DNA of 64,000 nucleotides, from positions 186,001 through 250,000 of the forward strand of contig NZ_AULR01000002.1 in NCBI RefSeq assembly GCF_000422385.1. Direction: 5' to 3'. The first letter of the stretch is position 1; the number at the start of each line of letters is the position of its first letter. Origin of the DNA: Microbacterium indicum DSM 19969. Lineage in GTDB: Bacteria > Actinomycetota > Actinomycetes > Actinomycetales > Microbacteriaceae. The position numbers and the translations under genes were made by a program. The notes under the pieces were generated by a model. The model saw only the letters and a list, made by a program, of their open reading frames with translations, did not search any database and had not been told where the DNA came from. Of the stretch, positions 55,479 to 63,959 are shown one piece after another.

Positions 55479-56419
55479 CGCGCGACCTCCTTCTTCTTCT
55501 CCGCGCGCCGGCGCGTGCGCAGGCGCGGGTCGGCGAGGTCGTTGAGGCTCTCGCCGACGAGCGTCATGCCGAGCACGACGAGGACGATGGCGAGGCCGGG
55601 GAAGACGGCGGTCCACCAGCGGCCGGCCGTCACGTCCTCGACCGCGCGGTTGAGGTCGTAGCCCCACTCGGCAGCGGCGCTCGGCTCGATGCCGAAGCCG
55701 AGGAAGCCGAGCCCCGCGATCGTGAGGATCGCCTCCGACGCGTTGAGCGTGAAGATCAGCGGGAGGCTGCGGGTCGCGTTGCGCAGCACGTGGCGGAGCA
55801 TGATCCGCCAGGTGGAGGCGCCGATGACGCGCGCCGACTCGACGTAGGCCTCGGCCTTGATCCGCACCGTCTCGGCGCGCACGACGCGGAAGTACTGGGG
55901 GATGAACACGACCGTGATCGAGATCGCGGTCGCGAGGATCCCGCCCCAGAGATCCGATTGGCCCCCCGTGATGATGATCGAGGCGACGATCGCGAGCAGC
56001 AGCGACGGGAAGGCGTAGATCGCGTCGTAGATCACGACGAGCACGCGGTCGATCCATCCGCCGAGGTAGCCGGAGACGACGCCGATGAGGATGCCGAGGA
56101 ACAGGCTCATCACGACCGACACGATGATCACAAGGACCGCGGTCCGCGCGCCCCAGACGACGCGCGAGAGCACGTCGTAGCCGGCGATCGTCGTGCCCCA
56201 GAGGTGCTCGGCGCTCGGCGCCTGGCGCGGCGCGAAGTTGCCGGCGTCGCCCGCGAGCTGCGCATAGCCGTAGGGGGCGACGAGGGGCGCGAAGAGGGCG
56301 ACGAGGAGGAACACGGCGCAGATCACGAGGCCCGTGACGAGCATGCCCCGCTGCAGGCCGACGGCCTGGCGCAGCTGCTTCACGACGGGGAGGCGGGAGA
56401 AGAGGGACTCCTGTGCCAT
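55475..56419 (-). CDS. ABC transporter permease, DppC type (second system)
   Basis: A 314-residue permease with six helices, the first being LVTGLVICAVFLLVALFAPLVAPY. The periplasmic HLWGTTIAGYDVLSRVV and the EAA loop AEAYVESARVIGASTWRI are family features. Its start lies 1 nt after the stop of the DppB-type permease. Confidence 0.92.
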   Translation of the reverse strand: MAQESLFSRLPVVKQLRQAVGLQRGMLVTGLVICAVFLLVALFAPLVAPYGYAQLAGDAGNFAPRQAPSAEHLWGTTIAGYDVLSRVVWGARTAVLVIIVSVVMSLFLGILIGVVSGYLGGWIDRVLVVIYDAIYAFPSLLLAIVASIIITGGQSDLWGGILATAISITVVFIPQYFRVVRAETVRIKAEAYVESARVIGASTWRIMLRHVLRNATRSLPLIFTLNASEAILTIAGLGFLGFGIEPSAAAEWGYDLNRAVEDVTAGRWWTAVFPGLAIVLVVLGMTLVGESLNDLADPRLRTRRRAEKKKEVAR

Positions 56420-56420
56420 G

Positions 56421-57512
56421 TCAGTACCTCACCCTCGGGTCGATGAACGCCGCGATGATGTCCACGATGAAGTTCGTCAGCGCCACGATGACGGCGAGGA
56501 GGGCGACGATGCCCTGAACCGCGACGTAGTCGCGCGCCTTCAGGAACTCGCTCAGCTGGTAGCCGAGGCCCATCCACTCGAACGTCGTCTCCGTGAGCAC
56601 GGCGCCGCCGAGGAGCATCGCGATCTGCAGGCCGATGACGGTGATGATCGGGATGAGCGCGGGCTTGTACGCGTGCTTCCGCACGAGACGGAACTCGCTC
56701 ACGCCGCGCGAGCGGGCGGCGTCGACGTACGGCGTCGCGAGGGTCCCGATCACGTTGGTGCGCACGAGGCGCAGGAACACGCCCGCGGTCAGGAGACCGA
56801 GCGCGAGGCCCGGGAGGACCGCGTGGGCGAGGACGTCGCCGATCAGGGCGCCGTTGCCCGTGCGGATCGCGTCGATCGTGTAGATCCCTGTCGCGCCGTC
56901 GAGGCGCGAGAGCAGCAGCTCCATGCGCGGCGAGGCGCGACCCGATGTCGGCAGGACGCCGAGCCACGAGCCGAAGACGAGCTTGAGCATGAGGCCGGCG
57001 AAGAACACGGGCGTCGCGTAGCAGAGGATCGCGAAGACGCGCAGGACCGCGTCGCCCCAGCGGTCGCGGATCGCGGCCGCGAGCATGCCGAGCGGGATGC
57101 CGACGACGAACGCGACGATCAGGGCGTAGAACGCGAGCTCGAGGGTCGCGCCTCCGTACCGCAGGAGCACCGAGGTGACGGGCTGGCCGTCGAGGGTCGT
57201 GCCGAAGTCGCCGCGGACGATCTGGCCGAGGTACTCGAGGTACTGGACGATCAGCGGACGGTCGTATCCGGCCGCTTCGATGCGCTCGGCCAGCTGGGCC
57301 GAGGTGAGCTGGCCGCCGAGGGCCGCCGTGATCGGATCACCCGTCACCCGCATCATGAGGAACACGGTCGTGACGAGGATGAAGATCGTCGGGAAGATCA
57401 GGAGGAAGCGGACGAGGACGTAGCGCCAGAGGGTCGTGCCCCCACGCGCCTTCCGCGCCGCGGGCGCCGCCGCCGGGGTCACCGGCAGCGGCGCCTGTGC
57501 GATGTCGGCCAC
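56421..57512 (-). CDS. ABC transporter permease, DppB type (second system)
   Basis: A 363-residue permease. It has a longer cytoplasmic N-terminus than the first system (about 25 residues, Ala/Pro-rich), then the hallmark first helix and the EAA loop ATPYVDAARSRGVSEFRLVRKHA. It starts with GTG at 57512, 3 nt after the binding-protein stop. Confidence 0.92.
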   Translation of the reverse strand: MADIAQAPLPVTPAAAPAARKARGGTTLWRYVLVRFLLIFPTIFILVTTVFLMMRVTGDPITAALGGQLTSAQLAERIEAAGYDRPLIVQYLEYLGQIVRGDFGTTLDGQPVTSVLLRYGGATLELAFYALIVAFVVGIPLGMLAAAIRDRWGDAVLRVFAILCYATPVFFAGLMLKLVFGSWLGVLPTSGRASPRMELLLSRLDGATGIYTIDAIRTGNGALIGDVLAHAVLPGLALGLLTAGVFLRLVRTNVIGTLATPYVDAARSRGVSEFRLVRKHAYKPALIPIITVIGLQIAMLLGGAVLTETTFEWMGLGYQLSEFLKARDYVAVQGIVALLAVIVALTNFIVDIIAAFIDPRVRY

Positions 57513-57515
57513 GGA

Positions 57516-59129
57516 TCAGCGGGTGAGCGGGGCCATGCGCAGCTGGAACTTCGTGTCGAGCACGAGCCCCTGAATGTCGCTCGCCGCCACGGCGACCTGC
57601 GCGCCCTGGAGGTACGGCACCGTCGAGAGGTCCTGCGCGACGAGGTCCTGGATCTGGCCGATGAGCGCCTCGCGCTCGTCGGGGTCGACCGTGGCCGCCT
57701 GCTGCAGGATCAGGTCGTTGACCTGCTGGTTCTCGTAGTGGTTCGCGAGGAAGTTCTCCGTCAGGAAGAACGGCGTGAGGTAGTTGTCGGCGTCGGAGTA
57801 GTCGGGGAACCAGCCGAGCTGGTACGCCGGGTAGACGTCGTTCACACGGTCGTCGGAGTACTGCACCCACTCGGTTCCGGCGAGCGTCACGTCGAACAGG
57901 CCCGTCGACTCGAGCTGCTGCTCGATGAGCGCGTACTCGTCGGCCGAGTTGGGGCCGTAGTGGTCGGGGCTGTACTGCAGCGAGAGCGCGACGGGCGTCT
58001 CGACGCCCGCGTCGGAGAGGACCTGCGCGGCGGCGTCGGCGTCGGGGCCGCCGTCGCCGTCGCCGTAGAGGCCCTTGAGCGACTCGGTCGCCCCCGCGAA
58101 ACCGTCGGGAACGTACGAGTACAGCGGGGTGTAGGTGCCGTCGTAGACCTGCTCGCTCAGCGCATCGCGGTCGATGAGGTCGGCGACCGCCTGCCGGACC
58201 GCGAGCGCCTTGTCGGAGTCGGCGTCGTCGGTCGACGCGCCGAAGGGCTGCGTGTCGAAGTTGAAGACGATGTAGCGGATCTCTCCGCCCGGCCCGTCGT
58301 GCACCGTGAGCCCGTCGTCGGACGACAGGTCGGTCACGTCGCTCGGCGACAGGCTGCGGTACGCGACGTCGACCTCGCCCTGCTGGACGGCCAGCTTGAG
58401 GTTCGACGACTCGGCGTAGTAGTTGATGAGCACGCCGTCGTTGGCCGCGGCGTCGACGAGACCGACGTAGTTCTCGTTGGGCGTGAGCTCGACGAGCTCG
58501 TTGAACGTGTAATCGGAGATCGAGTACGGGCCGCCGAACGCGTTCGCCGCGACGATGTCGTCGTCGCTCGTGACCGAGTCGGCCGAGAAGCTCTCCTCGT
58601 CAACGATCGCGCCGGGGAAGCTCGTGAGGACGAGCGGGAAGGTCTGGTCGTTCTCGCTCTTGAGATGGAACACGACGGTCGTGTCGTCGGGCGCCTCGAC
58701 CGAGTCGAGGTTGAAGAGCAGCGACGAGGGGCCGTTGGGATCCGCGATCGCGAGCTGGCGGTCGAACGTGAACTTCACGTCGCTCGACGTCAGGTCGTTG
58801 CCGTTCGCCCACGTCAGGCCCTCGGGGAGCGTGACGGTGTACTCGGTCGGCGACGTGAACTCGGCCGACTCGGCGAGGTCGGGGACGACGTCGGTCGACT
58901 CGGGCGCCGTGTTGACGAGATACGGGAACACCTGCGTCTGCAGCATGAGCGACCCGTTGTCGTACGAGCCTGCCGGGTCGAGGTGCGTCACCGAGTCGGT
59001 CGTGCCGACGATGATCTCGTCGCCGGACGACGAGCTCTCGCTCGAGGCGCAGGAGGCGAGGGCGAGGGCCGCGACGGCCGGGACGGCGACGAACAGGGCG
59101 CGCTTGCGCACCCGGGACGAGAGGGGCAT
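57516..59129 (-). CDS. ABC transporter substrate-binding lipoprotein (SBP family 5, second system)
   Basis: A 537-residue extracellular lipoprotein with the lipobox LALASC (about residue 27) after a basic, hydrophobic leader. The mature part follows the DppA/OppA fold (DPAGSYDNGSLMLQTQVFPYLV near the start). ATG at 59129 was preferred over the upstream ATG because AAGGA precedes it and the signal peptide then has the usual length. No catabolic gene is coupled, so the substrate is open; a peptide is plausible given the nearby M18 aminopeptidase. Confidence 0.9.
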   Translation of the reverse strand: MPLSSRVRKRALFVAVPAVAALALASCASSESSSSGDEIIVGTTDSVTHLDPAGSYDNGSLMLQTQVFPYLVNTAPESTDVVPDLAESAEFTSPTEYTVTLPEGLTWANGNDLTSSDVKFTFDRQLAIADPNGPSSLLFNLDSVEAPDDTTVVFHLKSENDQTFPLVLTSFPGAIVDEESFSADSVTSDDDIVAANAFGGPYSISDYTFNELVELTPNENYVGLVDAAANDGVLINYYAESSNLKLAVQQGEVDVAYRSLSPSDVTDLSSDDGLTVHDGPGGEIRYIVFNFDTQPFGASTDDADSDKALAVRQAVADLIDRDALSEQVYDGTYTPLYSYVPDGFAGATESLKGLYGDGDGGPDADAAAQVLSDAGVETPVALSLQYSPDHYGPNSADEYALIEQQLESTGLFDVTLAGTEWVQYSDDRVNDVYPAYQLGWFPDYSDADNYLTPFFLTENFLANHYENQQVNDLILQQAATVDPDEREALIGQIQDLVAQDLSTVPYLQGAQVAVAASDIQGLVLDTKFQLRMAPLTR

Positions 59130-59242
59130 GGGTGAATCCTTCGGGAGAGACCGATCGGGAGCGGGTCGTTCCGCTCTCAGGTTTTGCCCCATGCTCACAC
59201 AGCTCGCGCGCAGAATGGCGCGACTGGTGTCGAATTGTGATG

Positions 59243-59254
59243 AGTCCGCGGACT
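59243..59254. promoter_or_regulatory. 12-bp palindrome upstream of the second ABC operon
   Basis: AGTCCGCGGACT is a perfect palindrome inside the only AT-rich stretch of this 153-bp gap (nearby ACTTTTTACGTCACGG and CGAATTGTG). It probably lies in or near the operon promoter and could be an operator. No clear -35/-10 pair could be placed. Confidence 0.35.
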
Positions 59255-59282
59255 TTTTACGTCACGGAAATGCGCACATCGC

Positions 59283-60146
59283 TCACGCGGCGACGGGCTG
59301 CTTCCATGCGTCGAGAAGCGCGCGTCGCAGGGCGTTTCCGCGCTTCGCGAAGGCGCGCTGCCGGCGCACGTACTCGGCCTTCCCTTCGGCCGTCTCGATC
59401 GCGACGGGCGACACGCCGTAGGCCGAGAGGTCGTAGGGCGCCGCCTCCATGTCGAGCAGGCGGATGTCGCGCGCGAGCTCGAAGGCGTCGAGCAGCAGCT
59501 CGCCGGGGACGAGCGGGCCGAGTTTGATCGCCCACTTGTACACGTCCATGCCCGCGTGGAGGCACCCGGGCTGATCCAGGTCGGGCTGCGTCTCGCGCGT
59601 CGGCGCGAGACGGTTGAGCGGCATCGCCTCGTCGGTGAAGAACCGGTAGGCGTCGATGTGCGTGCAGCGGAGGTCGTGCGCGTCGACGACGGCGTCGGTG
59701 CCCGCCTGTCCGAGCCGCAGCGGCTGCGGATGGCGGTGCTCACCCTGCCGGTAGACCATCGCCCACTCGTGGAGGCCGAAGCAGTCGAAGCCGCCGGGGC
59801 GATCCGCGACCCGGCGCAGCATGATCTCGATGAGTCGGGCGAGGGGCGCCTTCTCGGCCTCGAACGCCGCGGCGTCGACCTCGAGGGATCCGGGGGCGTC
59901 CGACGCCCGGTACCAGCGCCACGCCGCGCGCGGCTCGGCCGCCGCGTCTTCGAGCACGACGCCCGCGCCGGGATGCCAGCGGCGGAGCACGGCCGGCTTG
60001 TACCCGTAGTAGGTGAAGAGGAAGTCCCACACGGGGTGCTTCTCGCCGCGCCGCGCCCTCTCGCGGTGCGCCGCCGTGAGCGCGTCGGCGCGCGCCTCGT
60101 GGGCGAGCTCGCGCTCGCGCCACTCGGCGCGCGACAGGACGATCAC
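59283..60146 (-). CDS. Uncharacterised protein, often named 3-methyladenine DNA glycosylase
   Basis: A 287-residue soluble protein. It begins with a basic helical part, then WDFLFTYYGYKPAVLRRWHPG, a signature of an actinobacterial family that databases often call 3-methyladenine DNA glycosylase. I see no helix-hairpin-helix or AlkA/Tag motif to support that name. There are conserved His/Cys residues (DCFGLHEWAM, RCTHIDAYRFF, GCLHAGMDVYKW) that could bind metal or a ligand. It starts with GTG at 60146, 7 nt after the M18 gene, and is probably co-transcribed with it. Confidence 0.75.
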   Translation of the reverse strand: MIVLSRAEWRERELAHEARADALTAAHRERARRGEKHPVWDFLFTYYGYKPAVLRRWHPGAGVVLEDAAAEPRAAWRWYRASDAPGSLEVDAAAFEAEKAPLARLIEIMLRRVADRPGGFDCFGLHEWAMVYRQGEHRHPQPLRLGQAGTDAVVDAHDLRCTHIDAYRFFTDEAMPLNRLAPTRETQPDLDQPGCLHAGMDVYKWAIKLGPLVPGELLLDAFELARDIRLLDMEAAPYDLSAYGVSPVAIETAEGKAEYVRRQRAFAKRGNALRRALLDAWKQPVAA

Positions 60147-60153
60147 GGGGACC

Positions 60154-61437
60154 TCAGCGGGCGAGGACCGCGCTCATGGCGCGGGAGAGGTACCACGGAT
60201 CGACGACCGCGGTCAGCTCGCGTGCCGAGTGCATCGACAGGATCGGCACTCCGACGTCGACGGTGCGGATCCCCAGCCGCGTCGCCGAGATCGGACCGAT
60301 GGTCGATCCGCACGGCACCTGGTTGTTCGAGACGAACTCCTGGCTCGGCACCCCGGCGTCGGCGCAGGCGGAAGCCCAGGCCGCCGCCCCGTGGGCGTCG
60401 GTCGCGTAGCGCTGGGAGGCGTTGATCTTGAGGATCGGCCCGCCGCCCGCGACCGGCTGGTTCGCGGGGTCGTGGCGCTCGGGATAGTTGGGGTGCACGG
60501 CGTGGCCGACGTCGCTCGACACGTGCAGCGACGCGGCGAACGACCGCGCGCGGTCCTCGGCGCTCGCCCCGAAGGATCCGAGGATCCGGGTGAGGACCTC
60601 CTCATGGAACGGCCCGGCGGCGCCGGACCGGCTCGACGACCCGATCTCCTCGTGGTCGAAGGCCGCGAACATCGCGATCGACGACGCGGGGGCCGCGTGC
60701 TCGATCGCGGTGAGGCCCGCGTGCGTCGAGAGGAGGTTGTCGAGGCGGCCGCTCGCGAAGAGCTCGTCGCCCGCCCCGAAGGTGCGGGGCTCCTGTGCGT
60801 CGGCCGCGACGATGTCGAAGCCGCCGATCTCGTCGGGGGAGACCCCCGCCTCGGCCGCGAGCACGGCGAGGATGTCGGCCGACTCGGCGTCGCCGAGCCC
60901 CCATACCGGGGCCGTGTGCCGCTGCCTGTCGAGGGTCAGCCCGTCGTTGACGGAGCGGTCGAGGTGCACCGCGAGCTGCGGGATCCGCGCGATGGCGCCC
61001 GTCGAGACGAGGTGCTCGGATCCGTCGCGCGTCACGAGCCGGCCCGCGAGCCGCAGCTCGCGATCGAGCCAGGAGTTCAGCAGCGGGCCGCCGTAGACCT
61101 CCCAGCCGAGCTGACGCCAGCCGCCGGGGCCCATGGTCGTGGGCTTCGGCTTGAGCTTGAAGCTCGGCGAGTCGGTGTGCGCGCCCACGATCGCGAACGG
61201 CGTCGTGGCGCCGACCTCTGCGGGGAGGACGAACGCGATCACCGAACCGTCGCGGACGACGACGTTCTTCGAACCGGGCGCGAGATCCCAGGCCGCGCGT
61301 TCGTCGAGCTCGGCGAAGCCGGCGGCGACGAGGCGGTCGTCCGCGACGCGAGCCGCGTGGTACGACGAGGGCGACGCCTGGACGAAGGCGCCCAGGTCGG
61401 CGATGTGGGCGCGTGCGGCCTCGGGAACGGCCGTCAC
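60154..61437 (-). CDS. M18-family aminopeptidase
   Basis: A 427-residue zinc aminopeptidase of the M18 (ApeB/aspartyl aminopeptidase) family. Metal ligands appear in AHTDSP (H87), FDHEEIGS and the C-terminal SMHSARE; SSDVGHAVHPNYPERH is also characteristic. Such enzymes form large dodecamers and remove N-terminal residues from peptides. It starts with GTG at 61437, overlapping the ParM-like stop (GTGA), so the two are translationally coupled. Confidence 0.92.
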   Translation of the reverse strand: MTAVPEAARAHIADLGAFVQASPSSYHAARVADDRLVAAGFAELDERAAWDLAPGSKNVVVRDGSVIAFVLPAEVGATTPFAIVGAHTDSPSFKLKPKPTTMGPGGWRQLGWEVYGGPLLNSWLDRELRLAGRLVTRDGSEHLVSTGAIARIPQLAVHLDRSVNDGLTLDRQRHTAPVWGLGDAESADILAVLAAEAGVSPDEIGGFDIVAADAQEPRTFGAGDELFASGRLDNLLSTHAGLTAIEHAAPASSIAMFAAFDHEEIGSSSRSGAAGPFHEEVLTRILGSFGASAEDRARSFAASLHVSSDVGHAVHPNYPERHDPANQPVAGGGPILKINASQRYATDAHGAAAWASACADAGVPSQEFVSNNQVPCGSTIGPISATRLGIRTVDVGVPILSMHSARELTAVVDPWYLSRAMSAVLAR

Positions 61438-62744
61438 GAAGCCGCCGTGGTGCGCTTGCGCGACGCACGGCTCGTCTTGTCGCCGCTCGCCGCCTGGTCG
61501 GCGGCCTCCTGCGCGGCCTTCGCCGCGAGGAAGAGGCCCTCGCGGTTGAGGTGACGCGAGTAGCGGGCGTCGAGGTAGAGGACCGGCACGTCTCCCGCGG
61601 TCTTGATGAGCTCGGGGTAGAGCTCGTCCTTGATGGGGCCCGAGCCGCCGCCGTAGACGTAGACGACCTCGGTCGACTCGCCCGACTGGCTGAGCGTCTC
61701 GTCGAAGGCGCGGCGGATCTGCTCGACGAGGTGCTTGACGTCGGGCTCCACGAGGCGCTGCGCGCGCTGGTGGCGGCCGCGCTGCAGAGCCGTCGGGATC
61801 GTCTGGAGGAAGTCGGCGAGCTGCTTGCGGCTCGTGAAGCGCAGGTCGGCCTCGTCCTGGCGGTCGAGCGCGTTCTCGAGGATCGAGCCGTAGCCCATGT
61901 CGAGCGTCGACGCGGCCTCGGCGTTGAAGCGGCCGGCCGTGAAGACGGGGAAGTTCACGGTTCCCTCGCCCACGTCGATGCCGATCGTGTTCTGCGCGGC
62001 GACGAGGTCGGCGCCCGTGATGTCGGGCAGGAAGTTGAGCTCGCGCGAGCGGAGGTCGGTGAGCAGCGCCTTCGCGAGGGGCTCGCCCTTCTCGGTGATG
62101 GCGAACTGCGCCGAGGCGCCCTCGGCCTCGACCTGCACGTCGACGAACTCGAGGCGCACGCTGACCGGGGTGTTGAAGTTCTTGATCGTGACGAGGTGCA
62201 CGGCGGTGCCCTGCGACCCGACGAACTCGCTCGCGTAGCCGTAGCGGCGCGTGACGAACTCGCTGATCGGGAGCGCGAGGCCCGCGCGGACCTCGACGCG
62301 CAGCTCGTGGTCGGGGAGCGCGCCGTTCTGGCGGACGTAGTCGCGCAGCGCCTTCGCGGCGAAGACGCCGAGCACGAGGATCTTGCTGAGCTGCTGGTCG
62401 GCCTTGCTCGCGTGGCCGTCGTGCACCTCGAACTCGTCGAACACCGATCCGCGCACGCTGAGCGCCGCGCGGCCGAAGATGCGGCGGTCGCTGTCGGACA
62501 CGAGCGGCGACGAGAGCGACGCGTCGAGCCGGTTGTAGAAGTCCTGCTCGGCGTCCTCCATCACCTGCACGGCTTCGCTGTCGTCGATCGGCACCTTGGG
62601 CGACTGGCGCGGCGTCGCCACGATGGCGCTCGGCAGATCGATGCGATCGCGCGTCTCGGTGTCGGTGTTGAGGATCATGCCCTTGACGTAGCCGTTGCCG
62701 ACATCGATGCCGCCGGTGAGGTGGATGGTGTCCGAGGAGGTCAT
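61434..62744 (-). CDS. ParM/StbA-like actin homologue
   Basis: A 436-residue actin-fold ATPase. Phosphate loop 1 is GGIDVGNGYVKG (residues 11-22), phosphate loop 2 is GIDVGEGTVNFPVF and the adenosine motif is VYVYGGGSGPIKDELYP. It resembles the ParM/Alp families that push plasmids apart by forming filaments. The last 35 residues are basic and Ser/Thr-rich. AAGAAGGACC precedes the ATG at 62744. It lies 40 bp after a gene for a small ribbon-helix-helix-like protein, the usual ParR position. No plasmid genes are present nearby, so it appears chromosomal. Confidence 0.85.
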   Translation of the reverse strand: MTSSDTIHLTGGIDVGNGYVKGMILNTDTETRDRIDLPSAIVATPRQSPKVPIDDSEAVQVMEDAEQDFYNRLDASLSSPLVSDSDRRIFGRAALSVRGSVFDEFEVHDGHASKADQQLSKILVLGVFAAKALRDYVRQNGALPDHELRVEVRAGLALPISEFVTRRYGYASEFVGSQGTAVHLVTIKNFNTPVSVRLEFVDVQVEAEGASAQFAITEKGEPLAKALLTDLRSRELNFLPDITGADLVAAQNTIGIDVGEGTVNFPVFTAGRFNAEAASTLDMGYGSILENALDRQDEADLRFTSRKQLADFLQTIPTALQRGRHQRAQRLVEPDVKHLVEQIRRAFDETLSQSGESTEVVYVYGGGSGPIKDELYPELIKTAGDVPVLYLDARYSRHLNREGLFLAAKAAQEAADQAASGDKTSRASRKRTTAAS

Positions 62745-62765
62745 GGGGGAGGTCCTTCTTTCCGA

Positions 62766-62784
62766 GGGGAGGGGGAGGGAGGGG
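62766..62784 (+). repeat. G-quadruplex-forming motif between parR-like and parM-like genes
   Basis: Four runs of G (4, 5, 3 and 4) separated by single A residues on the plus strand. Single-nucleotide loops make this one of the most stable quadruplex types. It occupies most of the 40-bp gap between the two genes, on the template strand for their transcription. Confidence 0.8.
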
Positions 62785-63201
62785 TCAGAGGCCGAGGATG
62801 TCGTCGATCGCGGCGGCCGCGGCGCGGGCGTCGGCGCGCGACTGAGAGCCCTTCGGAGCGGCGCTCTTCTTCGGCGGGGCCGCCGGCGCCGTCTCCGGCT
62901 CGAGATCGAACGCGAGGTCGGGCTCGAGACGGGCCTCGACCTCGGGGGCAGGATCGGGGTCGACGACGTCGAACGGCTCGTCGGGGTCGCCGGGGAACGT
63001 CTCGGCGATGCGGACGGGGTTCTTCGGCGGGGTCACGGGCCTGTTGGCGACGTCGACGAAGCCCTCGCGGGCGACGGATTCGCGGATCAGGCGGCGGATC
63101 GACTCGGACGACGAGTACTGCGCATCGAGCCATTCGGAGACGGTCGTGTCGGCGGGCGGCACGGTGAGCTGCACCTTGCGTGGGGGCGCCGGGTTGGCCA
63201 C
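62785..63201 (-). CDS. ParR-like ribbon-helix-helix protein (putative)
   Basis: A 138-residue protein. Residues 8-50 read RKVQLTVPPADTTVSEWLDA and then SSESIRRLIRESVAREG, a beta strand followed by two helices, as in ribbon-helix-helix DNA-binding proteins such as ParR and AlfB. The rest is acidic and Pro-rich (about 70-120) and ends in a short helix (ADARAAAAAIDDILGL), which could contact the filament. GTG at 63201 is preceded by GAAGGAGCG. It is upstream of the parM-like gene on the same strand. Assignment rests on pattern and position, not on a family match. Confidence 0.65.
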   Translation of the reverse strand: MANPAPPRKVQLTVPPADTTVSEWLDAQYSSSESIRRLIRESVAREGFVDVANRPVTPPKNPVRIAETFPGDPDEPFDVVDPDPAPEVEARLEPDLAFDLEPETAPAAPPKKSAAPKGSQSRADARAAAAAIDDILGL

Positions 63202-63263
63202 GTGTTCGCTCCTTCGATCCAGGGGGCGCGACGGCTCGCCGTGGCGCACAGTGCCAAGCTACA

Positions 63264-63959
63264 TCACGCCGTGAGGGGTTCGATCAGACGACTCCCGTTG
63301 TTGCGCACATTGCCCACGGCGCGGTCCACGGGATGCCACGCGAACGACTCCGCGACGCGCGGAGCGTCGTCGATCGCGGTGCCCAGGATGTCGAGCGGCT
63401 CGTCGACGTCGGTGTCGAGCCAGGTGTCGGCGTGATCGGCGTCGAGGAACACCGGCATGCGATCGTGGATCGACCCCAGGTCGCCGACCGACGAGCGGGT
63501 GAGGATCGTGAAGCTCAGGATCCACTCCTCCTCGGGCGACCGCCACCACTCGTACAGGCCGGCGAAGAACATCGGATCCCCCGACGCCGGGTGGATGAAC
63601 ATCGGCACCTTGCCGTTCTCATCGGTCTTCCACTCGTAGTAGCCCGTCGCGGGGATCACGGCGCGGCGCTTCGCGAGGGCCGGGGCGAACATGCGCTTCC
63701 GCGGCAGCTCGTCGGATCGGGCGTTGAAGGCGCGCTGGCCGATCGAGAGGTCCTTCGCCCAGCTCGGCACGAGCCCCCAGCGCGCGGCCTCCACGCGGCG
63801 GGTCGGGGGATCCGTCTTCGACGAGTCGAGGACGATCGCGGCCTGCTGGGTCGGCGCGATGTTGAAGCTCGGCTCCGGGAGGTCGTCGGCGATGAGATCG
63901 GCGCGCAGCTCGCCCACGAGCTCGCCTCCCACATTGGCCACGACGAATCGTCCGCACAT
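63264..63959 (-). CDS. SOS response-associated protein YedK / HMCES (SRAP)
   Basis: A 231-residue SRAP-domain protein. It begins MCGRF, where Cys2 forms a thiazolidine crosslink with abasic sites in single-stranded DNA after removal of Met1. RWGLVPSWAKD, FNARSDELP, YYEW (catalytic Glu) and IHDRMP (conserved His) are all present. The ATG at 63959 was chosen because the catalytic Cys must be residue 2; the frame is open 12 codons further. TAAGGT (63967-63972, minus strand) is 7 nt upstream. It is followed by the parR-like gene. Confidence 0.95.
   Translation of the reverse strand: MCGRFVVANVGGELVGELRADLIADDLPEPSFNIAPTQQAAIVLDSSKTDPPTRRVEAARWGLVPSWAKDLSIGQRAFNARSDELPRKRMFAPALAKRRAVIPATGYYEWKTDENGKVPMFIHPASGDPMFFAGLYEWWRSPEEEWILSFTILTRSSVGDLGSIHDRMPVFLDADHADTWLDTDVDEPLDILGTAIDDAPRVAESFAWHPVDRAVGNVRNNGSRLIEPLTA

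Noticed and set aside
56334..59135. A very long open frame on the plus strand opposite the second ABC transporter
   Set aside because: It runs antisense to three genes with clear families, is rich in Arg, Glu and Val in the pattern of a high-GC shadow frame, and has no motif or ribosome site.
61434..63201. An integrated plasmid or prophage around the ParM-like gene
   Set aside because: The flanking genes (M18 peptidase, YedK) are ordinary chromosomal genes, base composition does not change, and there is no integrase, replication gene or tRNA boundary.
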